Assembly: GCA_934271235.1 (NCBI GenBank)
Contig: CAKQQT010000013.1
Span: 16,965-80,964 of the forward strand
Length of the DNA stretch: 64,000 nt
Reading direction: 5' to 3'
Origin: an uncultured Clostridia bacterium
Lineage (GTDB): Bacteria > Bacillota > Clostridia > Peptostreptococcales > Anaerovoracaceae
In this document: piece after piece, positions 1 through 9,352 of the stretch
How positions within the stretch are numbered: position 1 is the first letter of the stretch
How the letters are laid out: each line of letters opens with the position of its first letter
Made by a program: the position numbers and the translations under genes
The notes under the pieces: generated by a model
Databases searched by the model: none
Seen by the model: the letters and a program-made list of their open reading frames with translations, nothing else
Told to the model about the DNA's origin: nothing

Positions 1-33
1 TAAACATTTTTCTAAAAAGTGTTTTGTATAGGC

Positions 34-61
34 AAAAAGACACCGTCCTGCGGGAGGACGG
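34..61 (-). terminator. Rho-independent terminator of the Cys-rich gene
   Basis: A perfect 7-bp stem (CCGTCCT at 43-49 with AGGACGG at 55-61) encloses a 5-nt loop. Read on the minus strand it is followed by a T-run (the A-run at 34-38 on the plus strand). It lies just after the stop codon of the minus-strand Cys-rich gene. Confidence 0.8.
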
Positions 62-99
62 CGCCTTGGGTCTGCTTGCCGAAATGGGCAGCGAACGTG

Positions 100-1170
100 T
101 TATCTTCTCGGCTGCGGCCGTTTATGATGGTGTTCGCCGCATCCGCAAGGGTCCGGCTGCGGTCGGCAAGGATCACAGCACGGATCGCATGGCTTGCACG
201 GATCGCAGCATGGATCACAAGGTCTGCAAGCTTCGTCCTCATCCGTATCGTCGGAAACCGCGCCGCAGTTTTCGATCGTGTCGGACGGCTTGATCTGTTT
301 CGGGAACAGACTCGGGAACGTCGTGCAGATCGCGTTCTGCTGGGATTCCAGCGAGACAAAGCCGGTCGAAAGGACGCAGAGCTGGACCGGGACGACGATC
401 TTTTTTTCGCAGCTGACGCAGAGCGCGATGATCAGGTTGCCGCTTACCCGACCGTCCGCGTCGATGGACAGATCTCTTCCGCAGTTGTTGGTCGCAAGTC
501 TGGCTTCGCATGCGGAATTGCAGAACTCCGTGAACCGCGGCAGGAACGCGGTGTCCGTGACGGACGGCATACAGATCTCGAAAAAGTTTGTAAGTACCAG
601 CGGCTGACAGGCATCCGCGACATTGACGGTCGCGGCGACGGTGAATACCGATTCGCTCCCGCAGCTGTCGGCAAGCAGCAGATCCAGTTCAATGATCACA
701 TTGCCGGTGATGGTGATATTCTGTGTACCGAAGATCGGCGTACCCATGCACTTGTCATCGCATTCGCCGGTTTCCGCGTACAGCAGTTTTTCTGAGAAGT
801 TTCCGTCGGCGCCGACCACAGTCAGTTCATCGCCGGACGCGTTTTTGAGGAAAGAAGCCCCGGAGATCGAGGTGTTCACATCCAGTTTGAGGTTCGTAGG
901 GTCATCTACGTTTTCTGGGTTAAAGCTCCGTCTGCATCTGATATCTATTACTCTTTTGACACGATGTCCGCAGGGGATCGCCGGAGAAAAGCACTGGTTC
1001 TGAACCGTTTTCATGCCCTGCAGATGCACCAGTACGGCATCGTACACTTTCTGCACATAGATCGGTTCGGAAACGACGCGGCTCATATCACCGTCGAACT
1101 CACAGAGGACATTGGCATTACAGCAATTTTGATAGAGGTCTTGGGATACTCTTCCACCAAAGCAGCTCAT
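100..1170 (-). CDS. Cys-rich probable spore coat/exosporium-type protein
   Basis: This 356-aa protein has no recognised enzymatic domain. Cysteines are spread along the whole chain, and the last ~50 residues are a low-complexity tail of CDPC/CKPC units (CDPCCDPCKPCDPCCDPC) ending in a His/Pro/Arg cluster (CGCGEHHHKRPQPRR). There is no signal peptide. Cys-rich tails of this kind are common in spore coat and exosporium proteins of Clostridia and Bacilli, where they are cross-linked or bind metal. That role is inferred from composition, from the SpoIVA gene elsewhere in the window, and from a possible mother-cell sigma promoter upstream. The start is fixed by AAGGAGG seven bases before the ATG. 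The gene is monocistronic here, with its own terminator. Alternatives are another Cys-rich structural protein or a metal-binding protein. Confidence 0.6.
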   Translation of the reverse strand: MSCFGGRVSQDLYQNCCNANVLCEFDGDMSRVVSEPIYVQKVYDAVLVHLQGMKTVQNQCFSPAIPCGHRVKRVIDIRCRRSFNPENVDDPTNLKLDVNTSISGASFLKNASGDELTVVGADGNFSEKLLYAETGECDDKCMGTPIFGTQNITITGNVIIELDLLLADSCGSESVFTVAATVNVADACQPLVLTNFFEICMPSVTDTAFLPRFTEFCNSACEARLATNNCGRDLSIDADGRVSGNLIIALCVSCEKKIVVPVQLCVLSTGFVSLESQQNAICTTFPSLFPKQIKPSDTIENCGAVSDDTDEDEACRPCDPCCDPCKPCDPCCDPCRPQPDPCGCGEHHHKRPQPRR

Positions 1171-1208
1171 AAATTTACCTCCTTAAATAGTCCAATATCT
1201 TTCATTCT

Positions 1209-1238
1209 TAATATATGCAACCGATCAGAAATGTGGTA
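1209..1238 (-). promoter_or_regulatory. Candidate mother-cell (sigma-E/K type) promoter of the Cys-rich gene
   Basis: On the minus strand a GCATATATTA element (1209-1218) matches the CATA-N3-TA pattern of sigma-K -10 boxes. An ACC element lies 16 bp further upstream, where the short AC-type -35 is expected. It is about 40 bp before the start codon. These motifs are weak, so this is suggestive only. Confidence 0.35.
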
Positions 1239-1242
1239 CAAT
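1234..1242 (+). promoter_or_regulatory. Extended -10 promoter for the 1294 operon
   Basis: TGG-TACAAT fits an extended -10 (TGn followed by a TATAAT-like hexamer). No good -35 is visible 16-18 bp upstream. It overlaps the putative minus-strand promoter of the divergent Cys-rich gene and lies about 50 bp before the 57-aa ORF. Confidence 0.4.
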
Positions 1243-1293
1243 ATGAAAATGGTATTCTTTAAAGAACTAAAATCAACACAGGTGGATGCAAGA

Positions 1294-1467
1294 ATGAACA
1301 AAACAAGCATTGGGATCGTCATAGCCGTTTTATTCGGCTTTTGTCTTATTTTATGGGCGGCAGACTCCGTGGGCGCATCGTTCGGCAAGATCGGCGAAAA
1401 CATTGCCCTCGGCATCATCGCTGTCATTTTGGTGATCGGACTGATCCGAGCAAGAAAGGAGAAATAG
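1294..1467 (+). CDS. 57-aa small membrane protein
   Basis: The product is MNKTSIGIVIAVLFGFCLIL... with two hydrophobic segments (about residues 5-22 and 36-52), a small polar turn between them, and a basic cytoplasmic end (RARKEK). It probably forms a two-helix hairpin in the membrane. The ATG is chosen because AGGTGG stands eight bases upstream; a longer in-frame extension has no ribosome binding site. It ends four bases before the GTG of the M16 protease, so the two are probably co-transcribed. No known family was recognised and the function is unknown. Confidence 0.6.
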   Translation: MNKTSIGIVIAVLFGFCLILWAADSVGASFGKIGENIALGIIAVILVIGLIRARKEK

Positions 1468-1471
1468 AAAC

Positions 1472-2728
1472 GTGAGCAAGATCGATATTCGGACTTTAGA
1501 CTGCGGCGTACGCGTCGTGATGGAAAAAATAGATTATGTGCAGTCGGCCGCTTTCGGCGTTTGGGTCAAAGCCGGCGCCTGCGACGAGACCAGAGAAAAT
1601 TCCGGCGTATCCCACTTCATCGAGCATATGATGTTCAAGGGGACCGAAAAGCGAAACGCCAGACAGATCGCAGAAGATATGGATAAGATTGGCGGACAGA
1701 TGAACGCGTTCACCGGCAAGGAGGCGACCTGCTATTACGTCAAGACCATCGGCGCCAACATCGAAAAAGGCGCGGAGATCATCCTCGATATGGTCAACAA
1801 CGCCGTTTTTGACAAACATGAAATGACCAAGGAACGTACGGTGATCTTTGAGGAAATGAAAATGATCACCGATCAGCCGGATGATCTGGCGCACGATACG
1901 GTGACCGAGCTGGTCTTCAAAGGCAATCCGCTCGGCAAGTCCATCATCGGCAATGTGACTTCGCTGCGCAATATCAGCCGCAATGTGATGACCGCCTATA
2001 AAGAAAAGGAATATACCTGCGACAGCGTTGTAGTCTCCATCGCCGGAAACTTTGACGAGGACCGTTTCTGCAGCTTCCTGGAAGATAAATTTTCCAACCT
2101 CAAAGCATCCAAAGCACCGAAAAACGCAGAAACCGTACCGTACACGCCGGACTTCAAAGTCCTGGTCAAGGAGATCCAGCAGAGCCATCTCTGCCTGGCG
2201 ACCAAAGCCGTCAGCCTCACCGATCCGGCCTACTACAGCTTTTACGTGATGAACAACATCATGGGCGGCAGCATGAGCTCGCGCCTTTTCCAGAACATCC
2301 GTGAGGAAAAGGGGCTGGCGTACAGCGTTTACTCCATGTTCACGGCCTACAGCCACGACGGTTACTACAACATTTACGCCGGCGTCGCGCACGACAAGAT
2401 CCACGATGCTGTCAACGGCATTCTGGCGGAACTTGCGGCCCTCGCGGACGGTGAGATCATGCAGGATGAGATCTCGATGGCCAAGGAGCAGCTGAAAGCG
2501 GGCTATACATTCGGCCAGGAAAACATCGCCAGCCGGATGTTCGCGAACGGCAAGGGACTCTTGCTGAACAACCGTATTTTTATGCCGGAGGAAGTCCTGG
2601 CGGGCATTGACGCCGTGACCGACGCCGATCTGGCAGAGGTAAAGCAACGCATCGCCGATCCGAAGAGCTACAGCGGCGTCTGTGTCAGCGGCAAGCGTGT
2701 CGACCTGAAAAAAATGTGGAAAGCCTGA
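1472..2728 (+). CDS. M16 family zinc metallopeptidase
   Basis: This 418-aa protein belongs to the pitrilysin/processing-protease family. The inverted zinc motif HxxEH is present as HFIEH (His48, Glu51, His52), with the third ligand supplied by the Glu pair near residues 127-128 (VIFEEM). The C-terminal half holds the usual Gly/Arg-rich substrate segment (GGSMSSRLFQNIREEKGLAY). Length and layout match the single-chain M16B enzymes of Firmicutes (YmxG/MlpA type), which are cytoplasmic peptidases of uncertain substrate. The start is GTG with AAAGGAG upstream. The stop codon TGA overlaps an ATG (TGATG) that could start a longer version of dut, so translational coupling is possible. Confidence 0.9.
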   Translation: MSKIDIRTLDCGVRVVMEKIDYVQSAAFGVWVKAGACDETRENSGVSHFIEHMMFKGTEKRNARQIAEDMDKIGGQMNAFTGKEATCYYVKTIGANIEKGAEIILDMVNNAVFDKHEMTKERTVIFEEMKMITDQPDDLAHDTVTELVFKGNPLGKSIIGNVTSLRNISRNVMTAYKEKEYTCDSVVVSIAGNFDEDRFCSFLEDKFSNLKASKAPKNAETVPYTPDFKVLVKEIQQSHLCLATKAVSLTDPAYYSFYVMNNIMGGSMSSRLFQNIREEKGLAYSVYSMFTAYSHDGYYNIYAGVAHDKIHDAVNGILAELAALADGEIMQDEISMAKEQLKAGYTFGQENIASRMFANGKGLLLNNRIFMPEEVLAGIDAVTDADLAEVKQRIADPKSYSGVCVSGKRVDLKKMWKA

Positions 2729-2775
2729 TGGATACAGAATCATACATAATAAGGAAAGAGAAAAAGAGAGCAAGG

Positions 2776-3261
2776 ATGATAGAAGAAAAGATTGCAATAA
2801 AAATCGTCAGCAAAAGCGGCAGGATCCCAACCTACGCGACCGCCGGCTCCGCGGGAGCCGACCTGTGCGCCTGTTTGGAAGAACCGATCACCCTGCAGCC
2901 GGGAGAGCGCAGGCTGATCCCTACCGGGATGTTTGTCGAGATCCCGCAGGGAGTGGAAGCACAGATCCGCGCCAGATCCGGACTTGCCATCAAGCATGGG
3001 ATCGGCCTGGTGAACGGCGTCGGCACGGTCGACAGCGATTACCGCGGAGAGTGGAATATCCCGCTGATCAACTGGGGGCAGGAAGCCTATACGATCCACG
3101 ACGGCGACCGCATCGCGCAGGCGGTTTTTTCCCGGTGGGACAGAGCGGAATTCTGCCTGACCGACGCCATCAGTGAAACAGAACGCGGAGCAGGCGGCTT
3201 CGGCCATACCGGTTACCGCGAAGAAATAGAGGAGCAGGAAACATATGTTAAGCAGAAGTGA
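2776..3261 (+). CDS. dut: Deoxyuridine 5'-triphosphate nucleotidohydrolase
   Basis: This trimeric dUTPase hydrolyses dUTP to dUMP and pyrophosphate, keeping uracil out of DNA and feeding dTMP synthesis. All five family motifs are visible in order: AGSAGADL, RSGLAIKHGI, GVGTVDSDYRGEW with its catalytic Asp, GDRIAQAVF, and the C-terminal flap RGAGGFGHTG. In the flap a His replaces the usual Ser/Thr after GGFG. The start at 2776 gives 161 aa with the core beginning near residue 5; an earlier ATG at 2728 overlapping the M16 stop would add 16 residues and cannot be excluded. A charged tail of about 17 residues follows the flap. The last 17 nt overlap dgt, pairing two dNTP-pool enzymes. Confidence 0.93.
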   Translation: MIEEKIAIKIVSKSGRIPTYATAGSAGADLCACLEEPITLQPGERRLIPTGMFVEIPQGVEAQIRARSGLAIKHGIGLVNGVGTVDSDYRGEWNIPLINWGQEAYTIHDGDRIAQAVFSRWDRAEFCLTDAISETERGAGGFGHTGYREEIEEQETYVKQK

Positions 3262-4255
3262 CCTAGAACAGCGGGAATTTTTGATCCTGGCCCCGAACGC
3301 GGCCAAAAGCGCAGAATCCAAGGGCAGACGATTCCCGGAAGAAAAGTGTGCGATCCGTACCGATTATCAAAGAGACCGCGACCGCATTATCCACTCCAAG
3401 GCCTTTCGCCGGCTGATGCACAAGACGCAGGTGTTCCTGGCACCGGAGGGCGACCACTTCCGGACCAGACTGACGCATACCTTTGAAGTATCCCAGATCG
3501 CCAGGACTATCGCCAGAGCCTTGAACCTCAATGAAGATCTGACCGAAGCCATCGCGCTCGGCCATGATCTGGGACATACGCCGTTCGGACACAACGGCGA
3601 GGAGATCCTCAACAAGATCCATCCGGGCGGTTTCGAGCACAATGTGCAGAGCCTGCGCGTCGTGGATGTACTGGAGAGCACCGCTTCCCGCAAGGGTATG
3701 AACCTGACCATGGAAGTCCGGGACGGCATTGTGAACCATACAGGTCCGCAGCTTCCGTTCACGTTGGAAGGACAGGTGGTCAAGATCAGTGACCGCATTG
3801 CCTATATCAATCACGATATCGATGACGCGATGCGCAGCGGCGTCATCCGTCTGGACGATATCCCGCAGAGTTCTCTGGATCTTTTCGGGAGAAGTCATCG
3901 GGAGCGCATCAACAATATGGTCACTAACGTCATCGAAAACAGCGACGGCAAAGACCGCATCTGTCAGAGCAGCGCCTACAAGGCGGAATTGGATCTTCTG
4001 CGTACCTTTATGTTCGCGAACGTTTACAAGAGCAGCCGGGTAAAACGCGAGGAAGATCTGAACAAAGTCGACGTGGTGCTGAGCTCGCTGTACGACTATT
4101 TCCTGGAGCATATCACCGAACTGCCGCAGGATCTGCAGGAGATCGCGGGAACGGACGGACCGGAAGAAGCCGTAAAGGACTATATCGCCGGCATGACCGA
4201 CCGTTTCGCGTTGAGCACCTACACCGATCTTTTCGTTCCGAAAGCCTGGAAATGA
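3245..4255 (+). CDS. dgt: dGTP triphosphohydrolase-like HD protein
   Basis: The HD-superfamily signature is clear: His78 (RLTHTFEV), then GHDLGHTPFGH holding the His107-Asp108 pair and further metal ligands. This is the dGTPase/dNTP triphosphohydrolase subfamily, which cleaves dNTPs to deoxynucleosides and triphosphate. The 336-aa length fits the shorter Firmicute type. It overlaps dut by 17 nt, and in many Firmicutes this gene sits just upstream of dnaG-rpoD, as here. The ATG follows GAGGAG closely. Exact substrate range (dGTP alone or several dNTPs) cannot be read from sequence. Confidence 0.9.
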   Translation: MLSRSDLEQREFLILAPNAAKSAESKGRRFPEEKCAIRTDYQRDRDRIIHSKAFRRLMHKTQVFLAPEGDHFRTRLTHTFEVSQIARTIARALNLNEDLTEAIALGHDLGHTPFGHNGEEILNKIHPGGFEHNVQSLRVVDVLESTASRKGMNLTMEVRDGIVNHTGPQLPFTLEGQVVKISDRIAYINHDIDDAMRSGVIRLDDIPQSSLDLFGRSHRERINNMVTNVIENSDGKDRICQSSAYKAELDLLRTFMFANVYKSSRVKREEDLNKVDVVLSSLYDYFLEHITELPQDLQEIAGTDGPEEAVKDYIAGMTDRFALSTYTDLFVPKAWK

Positions 4256-4301
4256 CGCGGATGCGATGACGGACTTTCGATGCTTTTGTTTCGTTTAATT
4301 A

Positions 4302-4330
4302 TTGACAAACAAGTACCTTTTGTGTAAAAT
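4302..4330 (+). promoter_or_regulatory. Strong sigma-A promoter
   Basis: TTGACA (4302-4307) and TAAAAT (4325-4330) are separated by exactly 17 bp, a near-perfect vegetative promoter. It drives the 72-aa gene at 4393. Confidence 0.85.
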
Positions 4331-4392
4331 AAAGGCGAGATTCGTAACCTATGAATGAACATTTGAAGGTAAAAAAAAGGGAGGTCGCTGAA

Positions 4393-4611
4393 ATGACACA
4401 GAATGATTTTTTGAGATTTGCGTTTGAAGAAGCTATGAACGATCTGAATCCGAATTCTTTGGAACCGGACGTTGCCAGAAAAACGCTGGAAGTCGGCATG
4501 AAAGGTTATGCCGAAAGAGAGGGCTGTAAGTTTACCGATGAAGAGATCGCAAAGACGATCGACGACGGACTTGCGGAGCTGGAAAAAGCAAAGACCGACT
4601 TTAACTACTAA
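4393..4611 (+). CDS. 72-aa acidic hypothetical protein
   Basis: The product (MTQNDFLRFAFEEAMND...) is a soluble, acidic, probably all-helical protein without Cys, signal peptide or membrane segment. The ATG at 4393 is preceded by GGGAGG; an in-frame ATG 42 nt upstream lacks a ribosome binding site. It has its own consensus sigma-A promoter and is followed at once by a strong terminator, so it forms a one-gene transcript between dgt and dnaG. The strong signals suggest abundant expression. No family was recognised and no function is proposed. Confidence 0.75.
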   Translation: MTQNDFLRFAFEEAMNDLNPNSLEPDVARKTLEVGMKGYAEREGCKFTDEEIAKTIDDGLAELEKAKTDFNY

Positions 4612-4635
4612 AATTACAAAACGAATCGACCGAAA

Positions 4636-4665
4636 ATGCCGGAGCGGAAGCTTCGGTATTTTTTT
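4636..4665 (+). terminator. Rho-independent terminator
   Basis: A 10-bp stem with two G-U pairs (ATGCCGGAGC at 4636-4645, GCTTCGGTAT at 4650-4659), a GGAA tetraloop and a T-run to 4665. It ends the transcript of the 72-aa gene. Confidence 0.88.
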
Positions 4666-4819
4666 GGAAAAAATTTTCACATAATCTTCACAAAAAAAGA
4701 AGAAAAGAAAAAAGGAAACACCTATTTTTTATCGTATATTAAATACAGAAGCATTGCTTTCCGTTCGGATTCCCCGGTCGCAGCAGTGCGAAAATCGAGA
4801 GCTTTTTTAAGGAGTGCGC

Positions 4820-6577
4820 ATGAGTCCATCTTTTCCGAACGCATCTTTGGAGGAATTGAAAAGCAGACTGAATATCGTGGATGTGATCGGCAGGGTCGTG
4901 CCGCTCAAGCGTGCCGGCGCAAATTTTAAAGGGGTGTGTCCGTTTCATAACGAAAAGACACCTTCTTTTGTCGTCTCGGAACAGAAACAGATCTTTACCT
5001 GCTTCGGCTGCGGAGCCAGCGGCGATGCGATCGAGTTTACCAAGCGCTATTACAATCTCGAATTTCAGGAAGCGGTCGAAAAACTGGCGGCCGAGAACGG
5101 CCTGACCGTAAATTTTCATAAAAGCGGCGGAGACCGTGAAAAATATTATGAGATCAACAAAGAGGCCGCGCGCTTCTTTTACCGGGCATTCACCGAGCAG
5201 AGAAACGCAGGGTATGCCTATATGAAAAAAAGAGGGATCGACGATGCGATCCTCAAAAAATTCGGTATCGGCTATGCTGACGAAAAATGGGACAGCCTAT
5301 ACCAATTTTTCAAGAAAAAAGGAATTTCTGAAAAGATCTTGCTGGAATTGGGTTTAATTTCCGAGAAGAACGGGAAATATTATGATAAGTTCCGTGAACG
5401 GGTCATGTTTCCCATCATCAATACCAGCGGCAAAGTGATCGGCTTCGGCGGACGAACGATCGGACAGGCCGAGCCGAAATACCTGAACTCTCCGGAAAAC
5501 AAGGTTTTCCAGAAAAAAAACAATCTGTATGCTTTGAACACGACCAAACAGGACATCGGTAAAGAAGGCTATGCCATTCTGGTGGAGGGATACATGGACG
5601 TCATCGCGCTGTATCAGCACGGTGTACGCAACGTGGGCGCCTCGTTGGGGACTGCGCTGACCGACAATCAGGCGCGGCTGATCAACCGTTACACCAAAAA
5701 TGTCGTATTGTCCTATGACGCCGATAATGCGGGGCGCAATGCGGCGCTGCGCGGCATCGAGGTTTTGAGCAAGCAGGACTGCAAAGTGAGAGTCTTGCAT
5801 GTGACGGACGGGAAAGATCCCGACGAATTTATCAAAAAGAACGGCAAGGACGCGTTCCTCAAGCTGGTGGATCAAGCTCTTCCGATGATCGACTATAAGC
5901 TGCAGGGCGCGGCCAAGGGACTGGATCTTTCGACCGAAGAGGGCAAGCTTGACTTTATGAAAAAGGCTTCGCAGGTCCTGCAGAGTCTGGGACCGGTGGA
6001 GGCCGACATTTATATACAGAAGATCGCGCGGGATCTCAAGATCTCGGAGGGCGCGATCCGGATGGAGACGTTCGGCGCGCATCCGGAGCCGGGAAAGGCA
6101 AGGGAACACCCGCAGCGCAGAGCAGAACAGGAACCGCAGGAAGCGGAACTTTCGACACTGGAAGCGACCGTGATCAAGATCCTCTTGATGAACCCGTTCT
6201 TTTCCGAGACCTTGCTGGAACACGAAGATCTGATCGAGAGCCGTTTCGGACGCAAGATCATGAACGCGGCGTTTGAGCTTTACGGGACCAAGGGGGATTT
6301 TGATAAGGCTGAGATCCTGGATCGTCTGGATCCGGAGGAGAGCCAGATGCTGCTGCGGACGCTGGAGCGGATCGTCATTGCGGGCAACGAAGAACAGGTC
6401 TTTGCGGAATGCCTGCAAAAAAAAGAGCACAGCAGACTGCTTGCAAAAGAACGCGAACTGATCGATCGTCTGTCGCTGGCAGACGAAGAATCAGATGGAG
6501 AGAAACTACAGGAACTGACCAGAGAACTGATGGAAGTTCAGAAAAAAATGAATGCTCATGGGGGAACTAATTCATGA
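4820..6577 (+). CDS. dnaG: DNA primase
   Basis: DnaG synthesises RNA primers for replication. The N-terminal CHC2 zinc finger is complete (Cys40, His43, Cys61, Cys64 in CPFH...CFGCG). The TOPRIM core follows, with EGYMD near residue 255 and the metal-binding SYDADNAGR near 298. The C-terminal ~150 residues form the DnaB-helicase-binding region. At 585 aa it has normal length. The ATG is preceded by AAGGAG; an in-frame GTG at 4814 overlaps that site and is less likely. The stop overlaps the rpoD start (ATGA), the conserved dnaG-rpoD arrangement. Confidence 0.97.
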   Translation: MSPSFPNASLEELKSRLNIVDVIGRVVPLKRAGANFKGVCPFHNEKTPSFVVSEQKQIFTCFGCGASGDAIEFTKRYYNLEFQEAVEKLAAENGLTVNFHKSGGDREKYYEINKEAARFFYRAFTEQRNAGYAYMKKRGIDDAILKKFGIGYADEKWDSLYQFFKKKGISEKILLELGLISEKNGKYYDKFRERVMFPIINTSGKVIGFGGRTIGQAEPKYLNSPENKVFQKKNNLYALNTTKQDIGKEGYAILVEGYMDVIALYQHGVRNVGASLGTALTDNQARLINRYTKNVVLSYDADNAGRNAALRGIEVLSKQDCKVRVLHVTDGKDPDEFIKKNGKDAFLKLVDQALPMIDYKLQGAAKGLDLSTEEGKLDFMKKASQVLQSLGPVEADIYIQKIARDLKISEGAIRMETFGAHPEPGKAREHPQRRAEQEPQEAELSTLEATVIKILLMNPFFSETLLEHEDLIESRFGRKIMNAAFELYGTKGDFDKAEILDRLDPEESQMLLRTLERIVIAGNEEQVFAECLQKKEHSRLLAKERELIDRLSLADEESDGEKLQELTRELMEVQKKMNAHGGTNS

Positions 6578-7782
6578 CAACAGAAAAAAAAGTAAATGAA
6601 AATCAGAGCAAAAAGGCTGAAAAAGCGGCTGCTCAGACGGAAAGTGTGACGCAAACCCCGGAAGAAAAACGGCAGGAACTGCTGAACGCCCTTTTAGAAA
6701 AAGGCAAGCAGTCCAAGAATCAGCTGACTTATACCACGATCGCTGATGTTCTGGAAAACACGGATCTGGATAAGAGCCAGGTTGACGATCTGTATGAAGC
6801 GCTGATGTCCAAGGGGATCGAGATCGTTTCCGAAAACGAGCCGGATGATTTTGATGTTCTGCTGGAAGCTGATGTGGACATTACCGAAGACCCGGATGCC
6901 ATCATGGATGAAGCCGAAGATCTTGATCTGGAAGCATCGATCCCGAAAGGGATCGCCGTCGATGACCCTGTGAGAATGTACCTCAAGGAGATCGGCAAGG
7001 TGCCGCTGCTGTCGGCCGACGAGGAGATCCTGCTTGCACAGCGCATGGAAAAAGGTGACGAGGAAGCAAAGAAACGTCTTTGCGAAGCGAACCTGCGTCT
7101 GGTCGTCAGCATCGCGAAGCGTTATGTCGGCAGAGGCATGCTGTTCCTGGATCTGATCCAGGAGGGCAACCTCGGACTGATCAAAGCCGTTGATAAATTT
7201 GATTACCGCAAAGGCTACAAGTTTTCGACTTATGCGACCTGGTGGATCCGTCAGGCGATCACGCGTTCCATCGCCGATCAGGCGAGAACGATCCGTATCC
7301 CGGTGCATATGGTGGAAACCATCAATAAACTGATCCGCGTATCCAGACAGCTGCTGCAGACTTACGGGCGGGAACCGACCCCGGAAGAGATCGCGGCGGA
7401 AATGAACATCTCGGTCGAAAAAGTCAGAGAGATTCAAAAGATCGCGCAGGAACCGGTTTCCCTGGAGACTCCGATCGGCGAGGAAGAAGACAGCCATCTG
7501 GGCGACTTCATCCCGGACGAGGATGTACCGGCACCGGCAGAGGCTGCGGCGTTTTCCATGCTCAAAGAGCAGCTGATCGAAGTGCTGGATACCCTGACCG
7601 AGCGGGAGCAAAAGGTATTGAAACTCCGTTTCGGTCTGGAGGATGGCAGAGCCAGGACTTTGGAAGAGGTCGGCAAGGAATTCGACGTTACCCGTGAACG
7701 GATCCGACAGATCGAGGCTAAGGCGCTGCGTAAGCTGCGGCATCCGAGCCGGAGCAAAAAACTGAAAGACTATTTGGAATAA
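6574..7782 (+). CDS. rpoD: Primary sigma factor (sigma-A/sigma-70)
   Basis: This is the housekeeping sigma subunit of RNA polymerase. After a Lys/Glu-rich region 1.1 comes [11 protein letters not shown] (near residue 130), then the region 2 core-binding and melting segments ([30 protein letters not shown]), region 3, and the region 4 helix-turn-helix that reads the -35 box ([18 protein letters not shown]). The 402-aa length is typical for Clostridia. It is translationally coupled to dnaG by an ATGA overlap. The many TTGACA/TATAAT-like promoters in this window fit its expected specificity. Confidence 0.98.
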   Translation: MTTEKKVNENQSKKAEKAAAQTESVTQTPEEKRQELLNALLEKGKQSKNQLTYTTIADVLENTDLDKSQVDDLYEALMSKGIEIVSENEPDDFDVLLEADVDITEDPDAIMDEAEDLDLEASIPKGIAVDDPVRMYLKEIGKVPLLSADEEILLAQRMEKGDEEAKKRLCEANLRLVVSIAKRYVGRGMLFLDLIQEGNLGLIKAVDKFDYRKGYKFSTYATWWIRQAITRSIADQARTIRIPVHMVETINKLIRVSRQLLQTYGREPTPEEIAAEMNISVEKVREIQKIAQEPVSLETPIGEEEDSHLGDFIPDEDVPAPAEAAAFSMLKEQLIEVLDTLTEREQKVLKLRFGLEDGRARTLEEVGKEFDVTRERIRQIEAKALRKLRHPSRSKKLKDYLE

Positions 7783-7798
7783 GGACTGCTGAAAAAAG

Positions 7799-8515
7799 AT
7801 GAGACTGACACCGAGACTGCAAAAAATCGCAGATGAGATCAAACCGGGAGAAACCATGGCGGATATCGGAACCGACCATGGTTTTCTGCCGCTGTATCTG
7901 TGGGAGCAGAACCTTTCGCCTAAGGTGATCATGGCGGACATCAGCAAAGGCTCGCTGGATAAGGCGGCAGACAATTGTCGGATGTTCCGGCCGGATGAGA
8001 CCTTTGATCTGCGCCTCGGCAGCGGACTGGAAGTCCTCGCGCCCGGAGAAGTCGATACGGTCGTGCTGGCCGGCATGGGCGGTATCCTGATGAGCGAGCT
8101 CCTGGGAAAAGACCTGCAGAAAGCATGGTCGTTTTCCAAGTACATCCTGCAGCCGCGCAGGCACATCGGCAGACTCCGTTTCTGGCTGTATGACAACGGT
8201 TTCAGCATCGTCAACGAACAGCTTGTCCGAGAGGGTAAGTTTATCTGCGAGATCCTGACGGTCGTGCCGAAAGAAGTGGCTATTACCCGTCAGATGAACG
8301 CGGACGATATCGAGTATGAATTCCCGCTGGGTCTGGTCAGGTTCCGAAACGACCTGACCGAGGAATATCTGCAGGGTAAGCTGCGGCTGGAAAGGGAGAT
8401 CCTGGAGTCCATGAAAATGGGCGCACTGACAACGCCGAAAGAACTGCAGCGGCAGGAATATCGGGTGTATTATCTGCAGAGCCTGTTAGGGAGGTGCCAG
8501 AATGAAGATCGATGA
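7799..8515 (+). CDS. trmK: tRNA (adenine(22)-N1)-methyltransferase
   Basis: TrmK methylates N1 of A22 in the D-loop of tRNAs using S-adenosylmethionine. The 238-aa protein starts with the family's MRLTPRLQKIAD and carries the class I SAM-binding motif MADIGTDHGFLPLYL followed by the acidic second motif (MADISKGSLDKA). GMGG near residue 97 fits the catalytic loop region. The gene sits between rpoD and a NIF3-type gene, the conserved Firmicute order, and overlaps the latter by 14 nt. AAGGA stands upstream of the ATG. Confidence 0.93.
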   Translation: MRLTPRLQKIADEIKPGETMADIGTDHGFLPLYLWEQNLSPKVIMADISKGSLDKAADNCRMFRPDETFDLRLGSGLEVLAPGEVDTVVLAGMGGILMSELLGKDLQKAWSFSKYILQPRRHIGRLRFWLYDNGFSIVNEQLVREGKFICEILTVVPKEVAITRQMNADDIEYEFPLGLVRFRNDLTEEYLQGKLRLEREILESMKMGALTTPKELQRQEYRVYYLQSLLGRCQNEDR

Positions 8516-9311
8516 ACTTGCGCGCGTCGTGGAAGAGATCGCGCCGCTGGAACTGCAGGAGGAGTGGGACCATTCCGGGTGGCAGCTGAAGCTGACCGAC
8601 GGAGAGGTGCGCCGGGTTTTAACGGCGCTGGAGATCAATGAGCAGGTCGCGGACGAGGCTGTCCGCCTGCAGGCAGATCTGATCCTGACCCATCATCCGT
8701 TCCTGTTCGGACCGCTGCGGGAGATCGACTGCGGTACGGTCCTCGGCAGCACCGTGATCAAACTGGTGCAGAACGGGATCAGCGTGTATTCCACACATAC
8801 GCCGTTTGATAAATGCAGCGGCGGCAACAATGACGATATCGGCAGGCGGCTCAGACTTGAAGCTGTGGAACCGATGAAAGAAGATCAGGACGGCTATTGC
8901 CGGACCGGCATGCTTGCCGAGCCGATGACCGCGGAAGCCTTTGTGTTCTATGCGGCGGAGGCTTTTCAGATCAGCCCGGACTTTTTTTCCTTTGCGGGAA
9001 CCGCGGATGATATGGTCCGCAAGATCGGCTGGTGCAGCGGCGCAGGCGCGGACTTTTTGGACGCGGCGTTTGACGCCGGGTGTGATCTGTTCTTGACCGG
9101 AGATGTCAAATACCATACGGCACAGCACGCCAGAGACATCGGCATGAACCTTTTGGACTGCGGCCATTACGCGACCGAACGGATCTTTGTCGAAAACCTG
9201 ACCGCGCAGCTGACCGAACGTCTGCATCCGCAGGACAGACCGGAACTGCTGCTGTCGCGCGTGGATCTGAATCCGTTTGTACGGCTTAGCAAGGACAGCG
9301 GCGCCGTCTGA
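8502..9311 (+). CDS. NIF3-like dinuclear metal centre protein
   Basis: The 269-aa protein belongs to the NIF3/DUF34 (YqfO) family. Metal-ligand motifs are visible: LTHHPFLFG near residue 66, STHTPFDKC near 92, and the C-terminal DVKYHTAQHARDIG and DCGHYATE. YqfO proteins of Bacillus carry an extra inserted domain; this protein is the shorter version without it. The cellular role of the family is not settled; a role in folate or metal metabolism has been proposed. The gene overlaps trmK and has GGGAGG before its ATG. Confidence 0.9.
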   Translation: MKIDELARVVEEIAPLELQEEWDHSGWQLKLTDGEVRRVLTALEINEQVADEAVRLQADLILTHHPFLFGPLREIDCGTVLGSTVIKLVQNGISVYSTHTPFDKCSGGNNDDIGRRLRLEAVEPMKEDQDGYCRTGMLAEPMTAEAFVFYAAEAFQISPDFFSFAGTADDMVRKIGWCSGAGADFLDAAFDAGCDLFLTGDVKYHTAQHARDIGMNLLDCGHYATERIFVENLTAQLTERLHPQDRPELLLSRVDLNPFVRLSKDSGAV

Positions 9312-9352
9312 CGCGGCTCGCGGGTCCGCTGAGAGGAAAGGCAGGAGATAGC

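Noticed and set aside
19..795. 258-codon plus-strand frame opposite the Cys-rich gene
   Set aside because: No ribosome binding site; the opposite strand has a strong RBS, a terminator and a coherent Cys-rich product.
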